In this document: positions 8,569 through 16,691 of the stretch, piece by piece
Numbering within the stretch: position 1 is the first letter of the stretch
How the letters are laid out: each line of letters starts with the position of its first letter
NCBI GenBank assembly: GCA_902492045.1
Contig: CABUKB010000005.1
Location: 49,303 to 113,302, forward strand
DNA length: 64,000 nucleotides
Origin: an uncultured Oscillospiraceae bacterium
GTDB lineage: Bacteria > Bacillota > Clostridia > Oscillospirales > Acutalibacteraceae
Reading direction: 5' to 3'
Program-made: the position numbers and the translations under genes
The notes under the pieces: model-generated
The model's input: the letters and a program-made list of their open reading frames with translations, nothing else
What the model was told of the DNA's origin: nothing
Databases searched by the model: none

Positions 8569-9720
8569 TTATTGCAATGACTTTCTTGCGATTTCCTGGA
8601 GAAGATACGCGGTTTTCTTAATCTGCGCATCATCGGTGAATGCGGAGGGGGCCAGGCGGACCGTGCCGTCCGGTGCCGTTCCCCATTGCCGGTGGGCGCT
8701 CGGTGCGCAGTGCAGGCCCGGCCGGACGGCGACGCCCATGCGGTCCAGAAAGGCGCCCGTCTCTTCGCTCGGTTGTCCGTCGATACGAAGCGAGAGTACC
8801 GGCGCGGTTTCTTCGATCCGCGGCCGGGGGGTATACAGCCGGATTCCCGGCGTGCTGTTCAGCCGGTCGTGAAGCATGGCCATCAGGCGGATCTCATGGC
8901 GGCTGATCCGGTCGATGCCCAGCCCCATCACCCATTCCATACCCGCCCGCAGCCCGCAGATGCCGGGCGTGTTGACCGTGCCGCTTTCCAAACGGTCGGG
9001 CAGTTCGTCCGGTTGGTCGAGAAGCAGGGACTGGCTGCCTGTGCCCCCTTCCATCCAGGTGGGCAGGGGGGTATCGGGAGCGCAGAGCAGCATGCCGGTT
9101 CCCATCGGGCCATATAAGCCTTTATGACCCGGAACACATAAATAGTCGATATGGTCGGCCGCCATGTCGATGGGCAGGACGCCGGCGCTCTGGGCGGCAT
9201 CGACGACAAACAGCAGGCCCAGGCGGTGGGCCAGTTCGCCGATCTGCCGAATCGGAAGACGGCAGCCGAATACATTCGACGCATGGGTACAGACGATGGC
9301 CTTGGTCCGGGGGGTGACACAACGGCGGAAATTGCGAACCGTTTCATCCGGATTTCCTGGAACGACCGTAGCTATGGTATACACCGGCCCACTGGAGGAC
9401 AAGGCGTTGAGCGGGCGCATGACCGCGTTGTGCTCCAGACTGGAGACCACCACATGCCCCCCATGGCACAACAATCCCTTGAGGACCATATTGAGTGCCA
9501 TCGTACAATTCATGGTAAACACCACATGGGCCGGATTATCCAAATGAAAAAACCGGGCGGCGGTCTCCCGGCAACGGTATATCTCCCGGGAGGCCGCCAT
9601 TCCCATGGCGTGCCCGCCTCTTCCGGGATTGGCGCCGTAAACGTTCAGCGCCTGCTGCACCGCTTCCCGGACGCATAAAGGTTTCGGCCAGGTGGTGGCC
9701 GCATTATCGAGATAGATCAT
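8569..9720 (-). CDS. Class V PLP-dependent aminotransferase (cysteine desulfurase / selenocysteine lyase type)
   Basis: A 383-residue fold-type I enzyme of the NifS/CsdA group, probably liberating sulfur (or selenium) from cysteine (selenocysteine). It starts MIYLDNAATTWPKP and has the cofactor Asp in VVDAAQSAGV, the PLP lysine in VPGHKGLYGPMGTG, and the mobile-loop cysteine in RPGLHCAPSAH. The gene overlaps the upstream DUF3343 gene by 17 bases, and I recall this pairing in other Clostridia. DUF3343 has been proposed as an S/Se carrier, so the pair may move sulfur from Cys to an acceptor (inference). Confidence 0.88.
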   Translation of the reverse strand: MIYLDNAATTWPKPLCVREAVQQALNVYGANPGRGGHAMGMAASREIYRCRETAARFFHLDNPAHVVFTMNCTMALNMVLKGLLCHGGHVVVSSLEHNAVMRPLNALSSSGPVYTIATVVPGNPDETVRNFRRCVTPRTKAIVCTHASNVFGCRLPIRQIGELAHRLGLLFVVDAAQSAGVLPIDMAADHIDYLCVPGHKGLYGPMGTGMLLCAPDTPLPTWMEGGTGSQSLLLDQPDELPDRLESGTVNTPGICGLRAGMEWVMGLGIDRISRHEIRLMAMLHDRLNSTPGIRLYTPRPRIEETAPVLSLRIDGQPSEETGAFLDRMGVAVRPGLHCAPSAHRQWGTAPDGTVRLAPSAFTDDAQIKKTAYLLQEIARKSLQ

Positions 9721-9940
9721 GTGAGCCCGCCTCCCGCCGCCCGCGGACGCGAATGCCGGCGTTTTGCAATATCTGTTCCGCTCTGTCGCCGTTTCCGCTT
9801 ATGAGTATGCTGTAACCGCAGCCGTTGTTTCCCTGTGCGTCAACGGCGCGCTGAACATGAGCCGTAAACCCATGGCGCTCCAGGAGCGCCTTGCCCCGCA
9901 TCGCATTGGTGACGGAGCTGACGTGCAATATCCATTCCAT
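9704..9940 (-). CDS. DUF3343 small protein (putative S/Se carrier)
   Basis: A 78-residue protein MEWILHVSSVTNAMRGKALL..., with HGFTAHVQRAV and a single conserved cysteine in GNNGCGYSILISG. This is the DUF3343 pattern as I know it. The ATG at 9940 is preferred over a TTG at 9964; AAAGGTAGGG lies upstream. The gene is translationally coupled to the class V aminotransferase, which suggests a persulfide acceptor. Function is not established by sequence alone. Confidence 0.75.
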   Translation of the reverse strand: MEWILHVSSVTNAMRGKALLERHGFTAHVQRAVDAQGNNGCGYSILISGNGDRAEQILQNAGIRVRGRREAGSHDLSR

Positions 9941-10122
9941 GGTGTAATCCCTACCTTTCTCCAAGCGGCATAGGCCCTGCCGCCTGCCGCTTTATCCTAC
10001 CGTTCTGGATACGGCCGTGCACCTACTGCCAATATATGCGGAGCAAGAGCACCGTGGAACAACATTCCGGGAGGGTCCTAAAGCCGTTGACATTTCGTCG
10101 TTCGTCTTACCGTATAGAACCC

Positions 10123-10165
10123 AAAACGGTAAGCGGCGCAAACCCTCTGGCTTGCGCCGCTTACC
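10123..10165 (-). terminator. Hairpin terminator downstream of the RHH gene
   Basis: GGTAAGCGGCGCAA (10128-10141) pairs with TTGCGCCGCTTACC (10152-10165), 14 bp. Reading on the minus strand, the stem is followed by GTTTTGG. The stretch 9965-10248 shows no other supported feature. Confidence 0.55.
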
Positions 10166-10248
10166 GCCGGATATATGACCGTACTGGAGCAAAAAACGGT
10201 GGGGCAGGACCCGCACCGGCGGGAGAATGGTTGAACCGATGGGGGAAT

Positions 10249-10431
10249 CTATGTCCCGCCGTCGGTCTCGGAGTTCAGGCAATATTCGATCATGCTGACA
10301 ACAACATTGTTGAAGCTAGTTTGGTGCTCTTCCGCGATTTGGTTCACTTTATCAATGAGGGTATTGGATAGATACAGGGTTTTATAACTTGAGGGTACTT
10401 TTTTCTTATTTTTCATAAACGAATAAGGCAT
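10249..10431 (-). CDS. Small ribbon-helix-helix-like DNA-binding protein
   Basis: A 60-residue protein with a basic N-terminus (FMKNKKKVPSSYKT), a beta-strand-like YKTLYLS, and two predicted helices (LIDKVNQIAEEHQTS and NNVVVSMIEYCLNS). This order matches the Arc/CopG ribbon-helix-helix fold. The ATG at 10431 has GGGAGGG 8 bases upstream. The DNA is clearly AT-richer than its neighbours, and the gene is divergent from the Cys-rich gene at 10553, with only about 120 bases between them. It may regulate that gene and itself. Not recognised as a named family. Confidence 0.6.
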   Translation of the reverse strand: MPYSFMKNKKKVPSSYKTLYLSNTLIDKVNQIAEEHQTSFNNVVVSMIEYCLNSETDGGT

Positions 10432-10500
10432 TCGAGTATCCCTCCCTTTTTCTTTTAGTATAAAACAAGTGGTAAGAAATTCATAAATCAGAAATTTACA

Positions 10501-10529
10501 TTGTATTTTTACCATATATTTTTTATAAT
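10501..10529 (+). promoter_or_regulatory. Sigma-A promoter for the Cys-rich gene
   Basis: TTGTAT (10501-10506), 17-base spacer, TATAAT (10524-10529). The gene's GGGAGG and ATG follow within 25 bases. The region is AT-rich and shared with the divergent RHH gene. Confidence 0.65.
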
Positions 10530-10552
10530 AACCGGTAAGGGAGGAAGATTCT

Positions 10553-10747
10553 ATGTTAAAATGTGACAACCAATATTGTATTTACCAGGATGAGGGCCTT
10601 TGCTTATTCCAATCCATTGCGGTCAACGAATACGGTATGTGCGCCCATTGCCGGTTGCTGGACATCGACGCGGAAGAATTGAAAACGCGCAAGGAAATCC
10701 AGCTGCGGGCTCTTTACTGCCGGGAATCCACCCCCGGCCTGTCCTGA
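10553..10747 (+). CDS. Small Cys-rich protein, putative metal-binding
   Basis: A 64-residue protein with Cys at positions 4, 9, 17, 30 and 33 in the pattern CDNQYCIY...CLFQSIAVNEYGMCAHC, followed by a charged helix. The spacing suggests a small zinc-binding fold. I recall similar unnamed clostridial proteins but no function. GGGAGGAAG precedes the ATG, and a good promoter lies at 10501-10529. The tail LYCRESTPGLS adds a sixth Cys. Confidence 0.65.
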   Translation: MLKCDNQYCIYQDEGLCLFQSIAVNEYGMCAHCRLLDIDAEELKTRKEIQLRALYCRESTPGLS

Positions 10748-10865
10748 AACGGCTGTACAGACGAAAAACGACAAAGCCTGGGCGGAGGATTCGGGATCGT
10801 CGGTCTGCATGAAAAGCCGCTTTCGTTCATAGAAATGGAACAGGGAACGAAAGGAGGCTTTTCGG

Positions 10866-11135
10866 ATGCTGACGAGCGAACTGCGGGCCAAATTGACGGA
10901 GTATCGGGAACTGCGGCTGAAAATCGCGGAGCTCAAGGAGGCCATGGAAGAGGCGGAGGAGGCGATCAAAGCCCATATGGGCAGCCGGGAAGAACTGCTG
11001 GTGGACGGGACGCGGATTCGCTGGACCACCTATACGGCCAACCGGCTGGATACGACGGCGCTTCGGGAACAGGAGCCGGATGTGTATGCCCGGTATTTGA
11101 AGCCGGTGAGCGGCCGCCGTTTTTCCGTCACCTAA
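10866..11135 (+). CDS. Phage-type small coiled-coil protein (orphan)
   Basis: An 89-residue protein. Residues 1-40 form an acidic/basic heptad-like helix (ELRLKIAELKEAMEEAEEAI), followed by a compact domain ending LKPVSGRRFSV. The pattern V-D-G-x-x-I-R-W-T...RLDTTALREQEPDVYARYLK-SRRF resembles small proteins I know from phage genomes next to YqaJ-type recombinases. Here it stands alone with AAAGGAGG upstream and a terminator behind. No other phage gene is nearby. Confidence 0.6.
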   Translation: MLTSELRAKLTEYRELRLKIAELKEAMEEAEEAIKAHMGSREELLVDGTRIRWTTYTANRLDTTALREQEPDVYARYLKPVSGRRFSVT

Positions 11136-11158
11136 AAAACGCCAGGAAAAGAGACGGC

Positions 11159-11200
11159 AAGGGGGAAAGCCGGCAGAGAGCGCGGCTTTCCCCCTTTGTT
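11159..11200 (+). terminator. Rho-independent terminator
   Basis: AAGGGGGAAAGCC (11159-11171) pairs with GGCTTTCCCCCTT (11184-11196), with a T-rich tail (TTTGTT). It ends the small-gene cluster before the glycosyltransferases. Confidence 0.75.
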
Positions 11201-11300
11201 TGGCATGCAGTTGTGTGAAAATGCAGACGGCGGCCTATACTATAGCTATATGGAGGGGGTATCCAACCTTTGCGGTGGTGAGGACGGGGGATCGTGGCGT

Positions 11301-11329
11301 TTGACATTTCTCCTAAAAAAGGATATAAT
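11301..11329 (+). promoter_or_regulatory. Consensus sigma-A promoter for the glycosyltransferases
   Basis: TTGACA (11301-11306), 17-base spacer, TATAAT (11324-11329): both hexamers match consensus. It fixes the start of the next gene downstream of about 11336 and so rules out the longer upstream reading of that frame. Confidence 0.9.
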
Positions 11330-11384
11330 ACGACAACGTTTGAGATACAGATGCGGTTTGTATGACGGTAGAGAGGTCACAGGT

Positions 11385-12509
11385 ATGCAGATGCTCGTTT
11401 TATCCAGTTATGTGGTGGATAACGCCAAGGCCAATGTCGGCTTTAACCGGAAATTTCTGAAGTTAGCCGCCTCCTGCTGCGAAAAAACGGTGTTTGTCAC
11501 CTCGAATTATCCGCAGGAATTGCTTGCGGATTTGTCCGGGTTGACGGTGGAAAACATCCCCTTTCAATGGGATTCCTCCCAAAAGAAAAACCTTTTGCGG
11601 TATTTTAAAATGCAGTGCCGGGCGATCCGGATGATCCGGCGGCACCATACCCAGGGTATGCCGGTTGTATTTTGGTTAAGCGGGCCCATGATCCTGCCCT
11701 TTCTTTATTGTAAATGGACGGGGAAAAAAACGGTGGTTTTCTTGTATGGAAACACCCGATACAAGCAGGACAAGCCTACCCTGTACGCGTCCCTGATCGC
11801 CCGCATAATGCGGTTTATGGCGTCCCGTGCGGATAAGATCGGGGTGGAAACGCCTTCGGTACTTTCTCAGTGGTCTCTGCCTGAGCACTGTACCGGCAAG
11901 GTGTTTGATCTGCATTTGTATGTCGATGAATGCGACGGGGAGCCGGCTCCCTATGAGCAAAGGGAGCGGGTGGTCGGCATGGCCTGCCGCCTGCAGGGCA
12001 ATAAGCACCCGCTTGAGGCTATCGAGGCGTTCCATCGCCTGAGAGATACGTTCCCGGACTGGTGTCTGGAGATCGCGGGGGACGGTCCCGAATTCCAGCT
12101 CTGCCGGGAACGGGTGGCCGAACTGGGCGAGGACGGCCGCATCCGGCTGCTCGGCTGGGTGGACAACCGGGAGATGGCGGCTTGCTACAGCCGTTGGCGG
12201 CTGCTGTTATTTCCCAGCAATTACGAGGGGCTGCCCAACTCCGTGATTGAGAGCCTGTGCTGTGCAACCCCGGTTCTCGCCTCTCCCGTCGGCGGGATTC
12301 CGGACGTGATTGAGGAAGAAAAGACCGGCTGGTTTTTGCCCGGCACGACGGCGGAGGCAATCGAGGCCTCTCTGTTCGAACTCATGAAACGGGACGATTT
12401 GTCTGAAGTGAGCCGGCAGGCGGAGGCGTTTGCACGGGAGGCTTTTTCTTTCAAGGATGTGCTGGAACGTTTCCGGTCGGTATTTGACGTGGACAAGCCC
12501 GCCGGGTGA
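11385..12509 (+). CDS. GT4-type glycosyltransferase
   Basis: A 374-residue GT-B glycosyltransferase. The C-terminal domain has GMACRLQGNKHPLEAIEAF, the nucleotide-sugar segment IAGDGPEFQLC, GWVDNREMAACYS and the E-x7-E-like site FPSNYEGLPNSVIESLCC followed by VLASPVGGIPDVI. This fits glycosyl group-1 (GT4) enzymes that retain anomeric configuration. The ATG at 11385 lies about 50 bases after a consensus promoter, with AGAGGT upstream. The GT2 gene follows 20 bases after the stop. The pair probably builds a cell-surface glycan; acceptor unknown. Confidence 0.85.
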   Translation: MQMLVLSSYVVDNAKANVGFNRKFLKLAASCCEKTVFVTSNYPQELLADLSGLTVENIPFQWDSSQKKNLLRYFKMQCRAIRMIRRHHTQGMPVVFWLSGPMILPFLYCKWTGKKTVVFLYGNTRYKQDKPTLYASLIARIMRFMASRADKIGVETPSVLSQWSLPEHCTGKVFDLHLYVDECDGEPAPYEQRERVVGMACRLQGNKHPLEAIEAFHRLRDTFPDWCLEIAGDGPEFQLCRERVAELGEDGRIRLLGWVDNREMAACYSRWRLLLFPSNYEGLPNSVIESLCCATPVLASPVGGIPDVIEEEKTGWFLPGTTAEAIEASLFELMKRDDLSEVSRQAEAFAREAFSFKDVLERFRSVFDVDKPAG

Positions 12510-12529
12510 GCGGGGGAAAGGAGAGCCGC

Positions 12530-13330
12530 ATGGAACTCGTCAGTGTGGTCATCCCCATGTATAATGCGGAGCGGACCATCCTTCGCGCTCTTCAGAGCGT
12601 GCAGGCGCAGACCTATCCCCACTGGGAGATGGTTCTCATCGACGACGGCTCGAAGGACAAAACCCTGGCCCTTGTACAGGACTATATCGGCCGCCATGCG
12701 CTGCCCGCCACGGTGCTGGCGCGGGAAAACCGGGGGGTCTCCTGCACCCGCAACGAGGGGGTGCGCCTAGCCCGTGGCTCTTATGTGGCGTTTCTCGACG
12801 CCGACGATGTGTGGTTGCCGCAGAAGCTGGAACGCCAAATGGCTTGTCTCCGGGATACCGGCGGGCGGTTTGTTTCATGTTTGAAGGCCGAGGCGGCGGC
12901 TTCTCCCTCCGTCGCGGTCGTATCGCTGCGGCAGATGCTGTTTCGCAACGCGGTATTTACCAGTGGAGTGCTGGCGGAGAAGACCCTTCTGGAAGATCTG
13001 GGGGGGTTTGACGAAACGATGCGGTATGCCGAGGATTACAACCTCTGGCTGCGGATCGCGTGTGTTGAACCGGTCCGGGTGCTGAGGGAAAAGCTGATAA
13101 TCTACGAGGATGACGAGGCCTGCGCCGGCAGACAGAGCCTGTCCTCCCATCTCCGGGAGATGGAGCGGGGCGAGCTGCTAAATTACCGGATGCTTCGCCG
13201 GGAGAAACGGATCGGCTGGGGATGGTATTTGGCGGCCTCCTCTTTTTCACTGATGAAGTATGTCCGGCGGCGGCTCAAGGCCTCGCGGCGGTCCCGGAAT
13301 CTCCGCCGGAGGGATTCTTCCGATGAATAA
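12530..13330 (+). CDS. GT2-family glycosyltransferase
   Basis: A 266-residue GT-A enzyme: VSVVIPMYNAERTILRALQS at the N-terminus, VLIDDGSKDKT for nucleotide binding, the DxD metal motif in FLDADDVW, and a GGFDETMRYAEDYNLWLR acceptor-site segment with the ED motif. The C-terminal tail is very basic (YVRRRLKASRRSRNLRRR), perhaps for membrane association. AAAGGAGA lies upstream of the ATG at 12530. It is co-transcribed with the GT4 gene. Confidence 0.87.
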   Translation: MELVSVVIPMYNAERTILRALQSVQAQTYPHWEMVLIDDGSKDKTLALVQDYIGRHALPATVLARENRGVSCTRNEGVRLARGSYVAFLDADDVWLPQKLERQMACLRDTGGRFVSCLKAEAAASPSVAVVSLRQMLFRNAVFTSGVLAEKTLLEDLGGFDETMRYAEDYNLWLRIACVEPVRVLREKLIIYEDDEACAGRQSLSSHLREMERGELLNYRMLRREKRIGWGWYLAASSFSLMKYVRRRLKASRRSRNLRRRDSSDE

Positions 13331-13439
13331 AAAAAGCCGCCTCCACGGCAGCCGGATAACGCAAAGGGCGGCAGGGGATCCCTGCAGGAGAAAGCCGAGC
13401 CTGTCATCGGGAGGCTCGGCTTCGGTGCGCGGACCAGCT

Positions 13440-14537
13440 TTAAGACGGGGAAGGGTTCGCGGATTGCGCGGCCCGGTTTTGGAAATACGTGCGGTTATAG
13501 GCGCAGGAGGCGTCCCCCGGTTTAAAGGTCTCGGCCCGGTCGTTGTAAGCGGCGGCTGTTTCCCAGTCGCCGAGCCGGTCGTAACAGAGGCATAGCTGAA
13601 TACAGGGAATATAACCGCTGCACTCCGGGCAGGCGAAGGCGCCGCTGCGCGGGTCGGTGCGGCGGGTGAGCGCAAGCTCATACCAGAAGATCGCCGTGGG
13701 GATCTGCCCGTGACCGAAAAAGTATTCGCCCAGGTCGCAGCAGCTCTCGGCCCGCGGCGCGTCATAGGACAGGCTGTGCAGCAGGGCTTCCAGTGCCTCG
13801 CGGTCGTGGCCCAAGGCGGTGTGGCAGGCGGCAAGCTGCCGGCAGGCGTCGATGTTGTTTTCCACCCAGCCCCGGCCCTCCTCCAGAAAACCGTGGAAAA
13901 GTTGAGCAGCCTCTTCATAACGCTGGTGGTAGTACAATTCCCTTGCATAATAAAACTGTTCCCGGGGCGAAAAGGCATGGCCCTTTTGCCGCAGTTTTTC
14001 AAATATCCGGAGATTCCGGTCGGGATCGCCGGGGCGAAGTTTCCGGTGGGAAACGGCCGCATCGCCGTATACGATTTGGCCAGCCGGCTTGATCGCTTCA
14101 TGAATGGCGCCGGTCCAACGGTATTCGGGCCGGTTGCGGATCAGGCGTTCCCGGTAATAGGTGAAGGTGGGGCGGCCCGCCTCATCAAAAGCCGTGTGGT
14201 AGGGGAGCATCACCATGTCGGTGCCGGCGGGGAGTGCGCGCTTGAGCTCAAGAAACCGCAAACGGTCGGCGCTTTCGATGACATCGTCCGCGTCAAGCCA
14301 GAGGCAGTATTCCATGACGGCGTGATCGAAAGAGACGTTGCGGGCGGCCGCGAAATCGTCTATCCACGCAAAATCCAGCACCTTATCGGTATACCGCCGG
14401 GCGATTTCCTTGGTGGCATCCGTGGATCCGGTGTCGACGATGACGATTTCATCGGCGATATCCCGCGCGCTGTCGAGGCAGCGCGCCAAGACCTCTTCTT
14501 CGTTTTTCACGATCATGCACAGGCTGATGGTACACAT
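13440..14537 (-). CDS. GT2 glycosyltransferase with TPR-like C-terminal half
   Basis: A 365-residue protein. The first about 190 residues are a GT-A domain: SLCMIVKNEEEVLARCLDS, EIVIVDTGSTDATKEIA, WIDDFAAARN and LWLDADDVI (metal-binding DxD). The rest is helical with repeated F-x-x-A-R-E-L-Y-Y / L-A-A-C-H-T-A-L-G / L-C-L-C-Y-D-R-L-G-D-W-E segments spaced like tetratricopeptide repeats. I recall this layout in SunS-like clostridial glycosyltransferases. The start at 14537 has AGGAGG 6 bases upstream. It converges on the GT2 gene at 12530; an 11-bp hairpin at 13392-13422 lies between them. Acceptor unknown. Confidence 0.8.
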   Translation of the reverse strand: MCTISLCMIVKNEEEVLARCLDSARDIADEIVIVDTGSTDATKEIARRYTDKVLDFAWIDDFAAARNVSFDHAVMEYCLWLDADDVIESADRLRFLELKRALPAGTDMVMLPYHTAFDEAGRPTFTYYRERLIRNRPEYRWTGAIHEAIKPAGQIVYGDAAVSHRKLRPGDPDRNLRIFEKLRQKGHAFSPREQFYYARELYYHQRYEEAAQLFHGFLEEGRGWVENNIDACRQLAACHTALGHDREALEALLHSLSYDAPRAESCCDLGEYFFGHGQIPTAIFWYELALTRRTDPRSGAFACPECSGYIPCIQLCLCYDRLGDWETAAAYNDRAETFKPGDASCAYNRTYFQNRAAQSANPSPS

Positions 14538-14694
14538 AGGGGACCTCCTCGGGTTGATCTCGTCCCATTCTATGCGCGGCGGGAAAAGGTGGGGACAAAA
14601 AATCTGGCCATCAGCCGGATGGAACACTGTGCCTGGTTTTTTTATGGTCCGCCGTATCCCAATGACCCTGTGCCTATATTGGGGGGAGCCGTTC

Positions 14695-16680
14695 ATGAAC
14701 CGAAAAAAGGCCCTTGTGCTGTTATTGTGTGTCGCCCTTTTGCCCCCCCTTTTAGGGTTTCCTGGCGGCGAGGTCAAGGCAGAACCTGCCATATGCCGCA
14801 GTGTGACCGTGTGCGCCCCGAATACCGAAAGCGGCTCGATCAATCCGTTGGCCTCGCTGAATACCGCTGATGAGCGGTTTCAAAGCGGCGGCCCGTTCAC
14901 GGTCACGGGCTATTACAAGTTCCGTCGAATTGCCGGAATGCCTAAAGAGACCGGCAATATCCCGGCCGCTCACGTGTTCGGCCAAACCGTTGCGGATACG
15001 AATGGTTCCTGGGTAGCGTTTTCAAGCCGGTTTTCCGCAACGGACGAGCTGTCTTTTGTGGGGATCCATCTATGGTATATGGCCGGTGAACTCTCTATGG
15101 GGGACGTGATGATTCAAAACGCCGCCGGCGACGTGGTTTATTCCATGGCGGAGGATGAAAAACTCACCGTGGGCACCAGCAGCAGCCTGGTGCGCAAAAG
15201 CATCTGGTTCTTTTACAATTTCGGCGATTATCCCGATTTTACCGTCAGCGTGTCCGGACCCGTCCGTCCAGCCGGTCTGGTGTTCGGTTCTCCGTATGAA
15301 ATCGGAACGGACGGGTTGCTTTTGGGCGTACCCTTCGGCACCACGGCGCAGATGCTCAAAAGCAATTTTCAAAATGCCGGCGACATGGCGGTCTATCAAA
15401 ACGGCCAGCGGATCGCAGACGACGCCCCGGTAGCGGGCGGCATGACCTTAGTCTATCACGCGGGACAAAAGGATGCCGTGACCTACACCCTGGGCCCTTT
15501 GACGGGCGATCCCAACGGCGACACGGTGGTCGATATCCGGGATCTGTATCTCGCCAAGGAATACCTGTTCGGCCGGAGGCGGGAAACCCCCGCTTCCGCG
15601 CTGGATCTGGATGGCTCCTCCTCGGTGGACGAACCGGATGTGTCCGCCATCCGGGATCGGATTTTGGGCAAGAAAACCTATCCCGCCCATTCAGTCGGGG
15701 CGGAGACCTTATTGGTTTACGCGAACCCCGTCGGGCGCATTCAAGAGGTGAACGGCGCCGTTTATTTGGAACACTCGGCCTCGAATATCACCCTCACCGG
15801 GGACTTTTCGGGCGACGTGCATTGCAGCCTTTATGTCGAGGCTGCCAGCTACCCCATGGATCAGCCGGGCCTTTTTGTAGAGGTGGATGGCGCCATGCAG
15901 TATTATCCTCTGAATACGGTGGAGGAATATGTACGCGTGAAGGTGGCCTCTGACCTCAAACCGGGCCGGCACACCATCACGATTTCCAAGAGTACCGACG
16001 CTAGGAACGACAGCCTGTTCCTCTACGCGGTTTCCTATTCCGGCTATTTGGAAAAAAGCGAGGGGGCGGACCGGCGGATAGAATTTTTGGGGGATTCGAT
16101 CACCGCCGGCGCCGGGGTTTTTCATCCGCAAACCCAGTCCGAGCTGTTCGCCCGTTATGGGCAGACCGCCTCTTATTTCAGCTATGCTCACCTTACCGCG
16201 GGCTTATTGGATGCCGATTATTATGCGGTGGCCAACAGTGGCTGGCAGCTCTGCTATACCGTAAGCCCCAGCTACACGATTCAGCGCGTTTATCCCTATG
16301 CCACCATGCGCGACACGACCGCCTCCGGCTATTACGATTTTTCCTGGCAGCCGCAGGTGGTGGTAATCAACCTGGGGACCAACGATTGGGCGCGCACGCA
16401 AGCGGAGATTCAGGAAAATGTGCGGGGCCTATTGGCCCTGGTGCGCCAGAAGAATCCCTATGCCGCCCTTGTATGGGCATATGGCGCCATGGATTCCGAC
16501 CATCCCAGTGTCGCATGGATTCAGACCGCGGTGGAGGCCTTTGCCCGTGAGGATCAAAATGCGTATTTCGTGCATCTGCCTGAAAACACATCGGGAGGGT
16601 CCAATCACCCCGATGCGCAGGGGCACAGGGCCATTGCCGAGGTGTTAGCGGCAGAGATCCGCGCCATTATGGGCTGGTAG
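14695..16680 (+). CDS. Secreted dockerin-containing CE2-like SGNH esterase
   Basis: A 661-residue protein with a signal peptide (residues 1-29) and an uncharacterised N-terminal region. A type I dockerin-like module follows at about 269-328: two Ca-binding half-repeats GDPNGDTVVDIRDLYLAKEYL and ALDLDGSSSVDEPDVSAIRDRIL. Then come a beta-rich domain and a C-terminal SGNH hydrolase with GDSITAG (Ser near 465), LGTNDW (near 560) and HPDAQGH (near 638, catalytic His). Beta domain plus SGNH is the carbohydrate esterase family 2 layout, which removes acetyl groups from plant glycans. GGGGGGAG precedes the ATG. The next gene may encode its surface partner. Confidence 0.82.
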   Translation: MNRKKALVLLLCVALLPPLLGFPGGEVKAEPAICRSVTVCAPNTESGSINPLASLNTADERFQSGGPFTVTGYYKFRRIAGMPKETGNIPAAHVFGQTVADTNGSWVAFSSRFSATDELSFVGIHLWYMAGELSMGDVMIQNAAGDVVYSMAEDEKLTVGTSSSLVRKSIWFFYNFGDYPDFTVSVSGPVRPAGLVFGSPYEIGTDGLLLGVPFGTTAQMLKSNFQNAGDMAVYQNGQRIADDAPVAGGMTLVYHAGQKDAVTYTLGPLTGDPNGDTVVDIRDLYLAKEYLFGRRRETPASALDLDGSSSVDEPDVSAIRDRILGKKTYPAHSVGAETLLVYANPVGRIQEVNGAVYLEHSASNITLTGDFSGDVHCSLYVEAASYPMDQPGLFVEVDGAMQYYPLNTVEEYVRVKVASDLKPGRHTITISKSTDARNDSLFLYAVSYSGYLEKSEGADRRIEFLGDSITAGAGVFHPQTQSELFARYGQTASYFSYAHLTAGLLDADYYAVANSGWQLCYTVSPSYTIQRVYPYATMRDTTASGYYDFSWQPQVVVINLGTNDWARTQAEIQENVRGLLALVRQKNPYAALVWAYGAMDSDHPSVAWIQTAVEAFAREDQNAYFVHLPENTSGGSNHPDAQGHRAIAEVLAAEIRAIMGW

Positions 16681-16691
16681 GGAGGAGCGGT

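Noticed and set aside
9992..10282. 96-residue minus-strand frame
   Set aside because: No ribosome site, Arg/Pro-rich composition, and it runs through the hairpin at 10128-10165.
10866..11135. Prophage
   Set aside because: Only one phage-like gene; no integrase, structural or lysis genes nearby.
13392..13422. 11-bp hairpin between convergent glycosyltransferase genes as a firm terminator
   Set aside because: The stem is good but no real T tract exists on either strand, so it is only noted in the gene entry.
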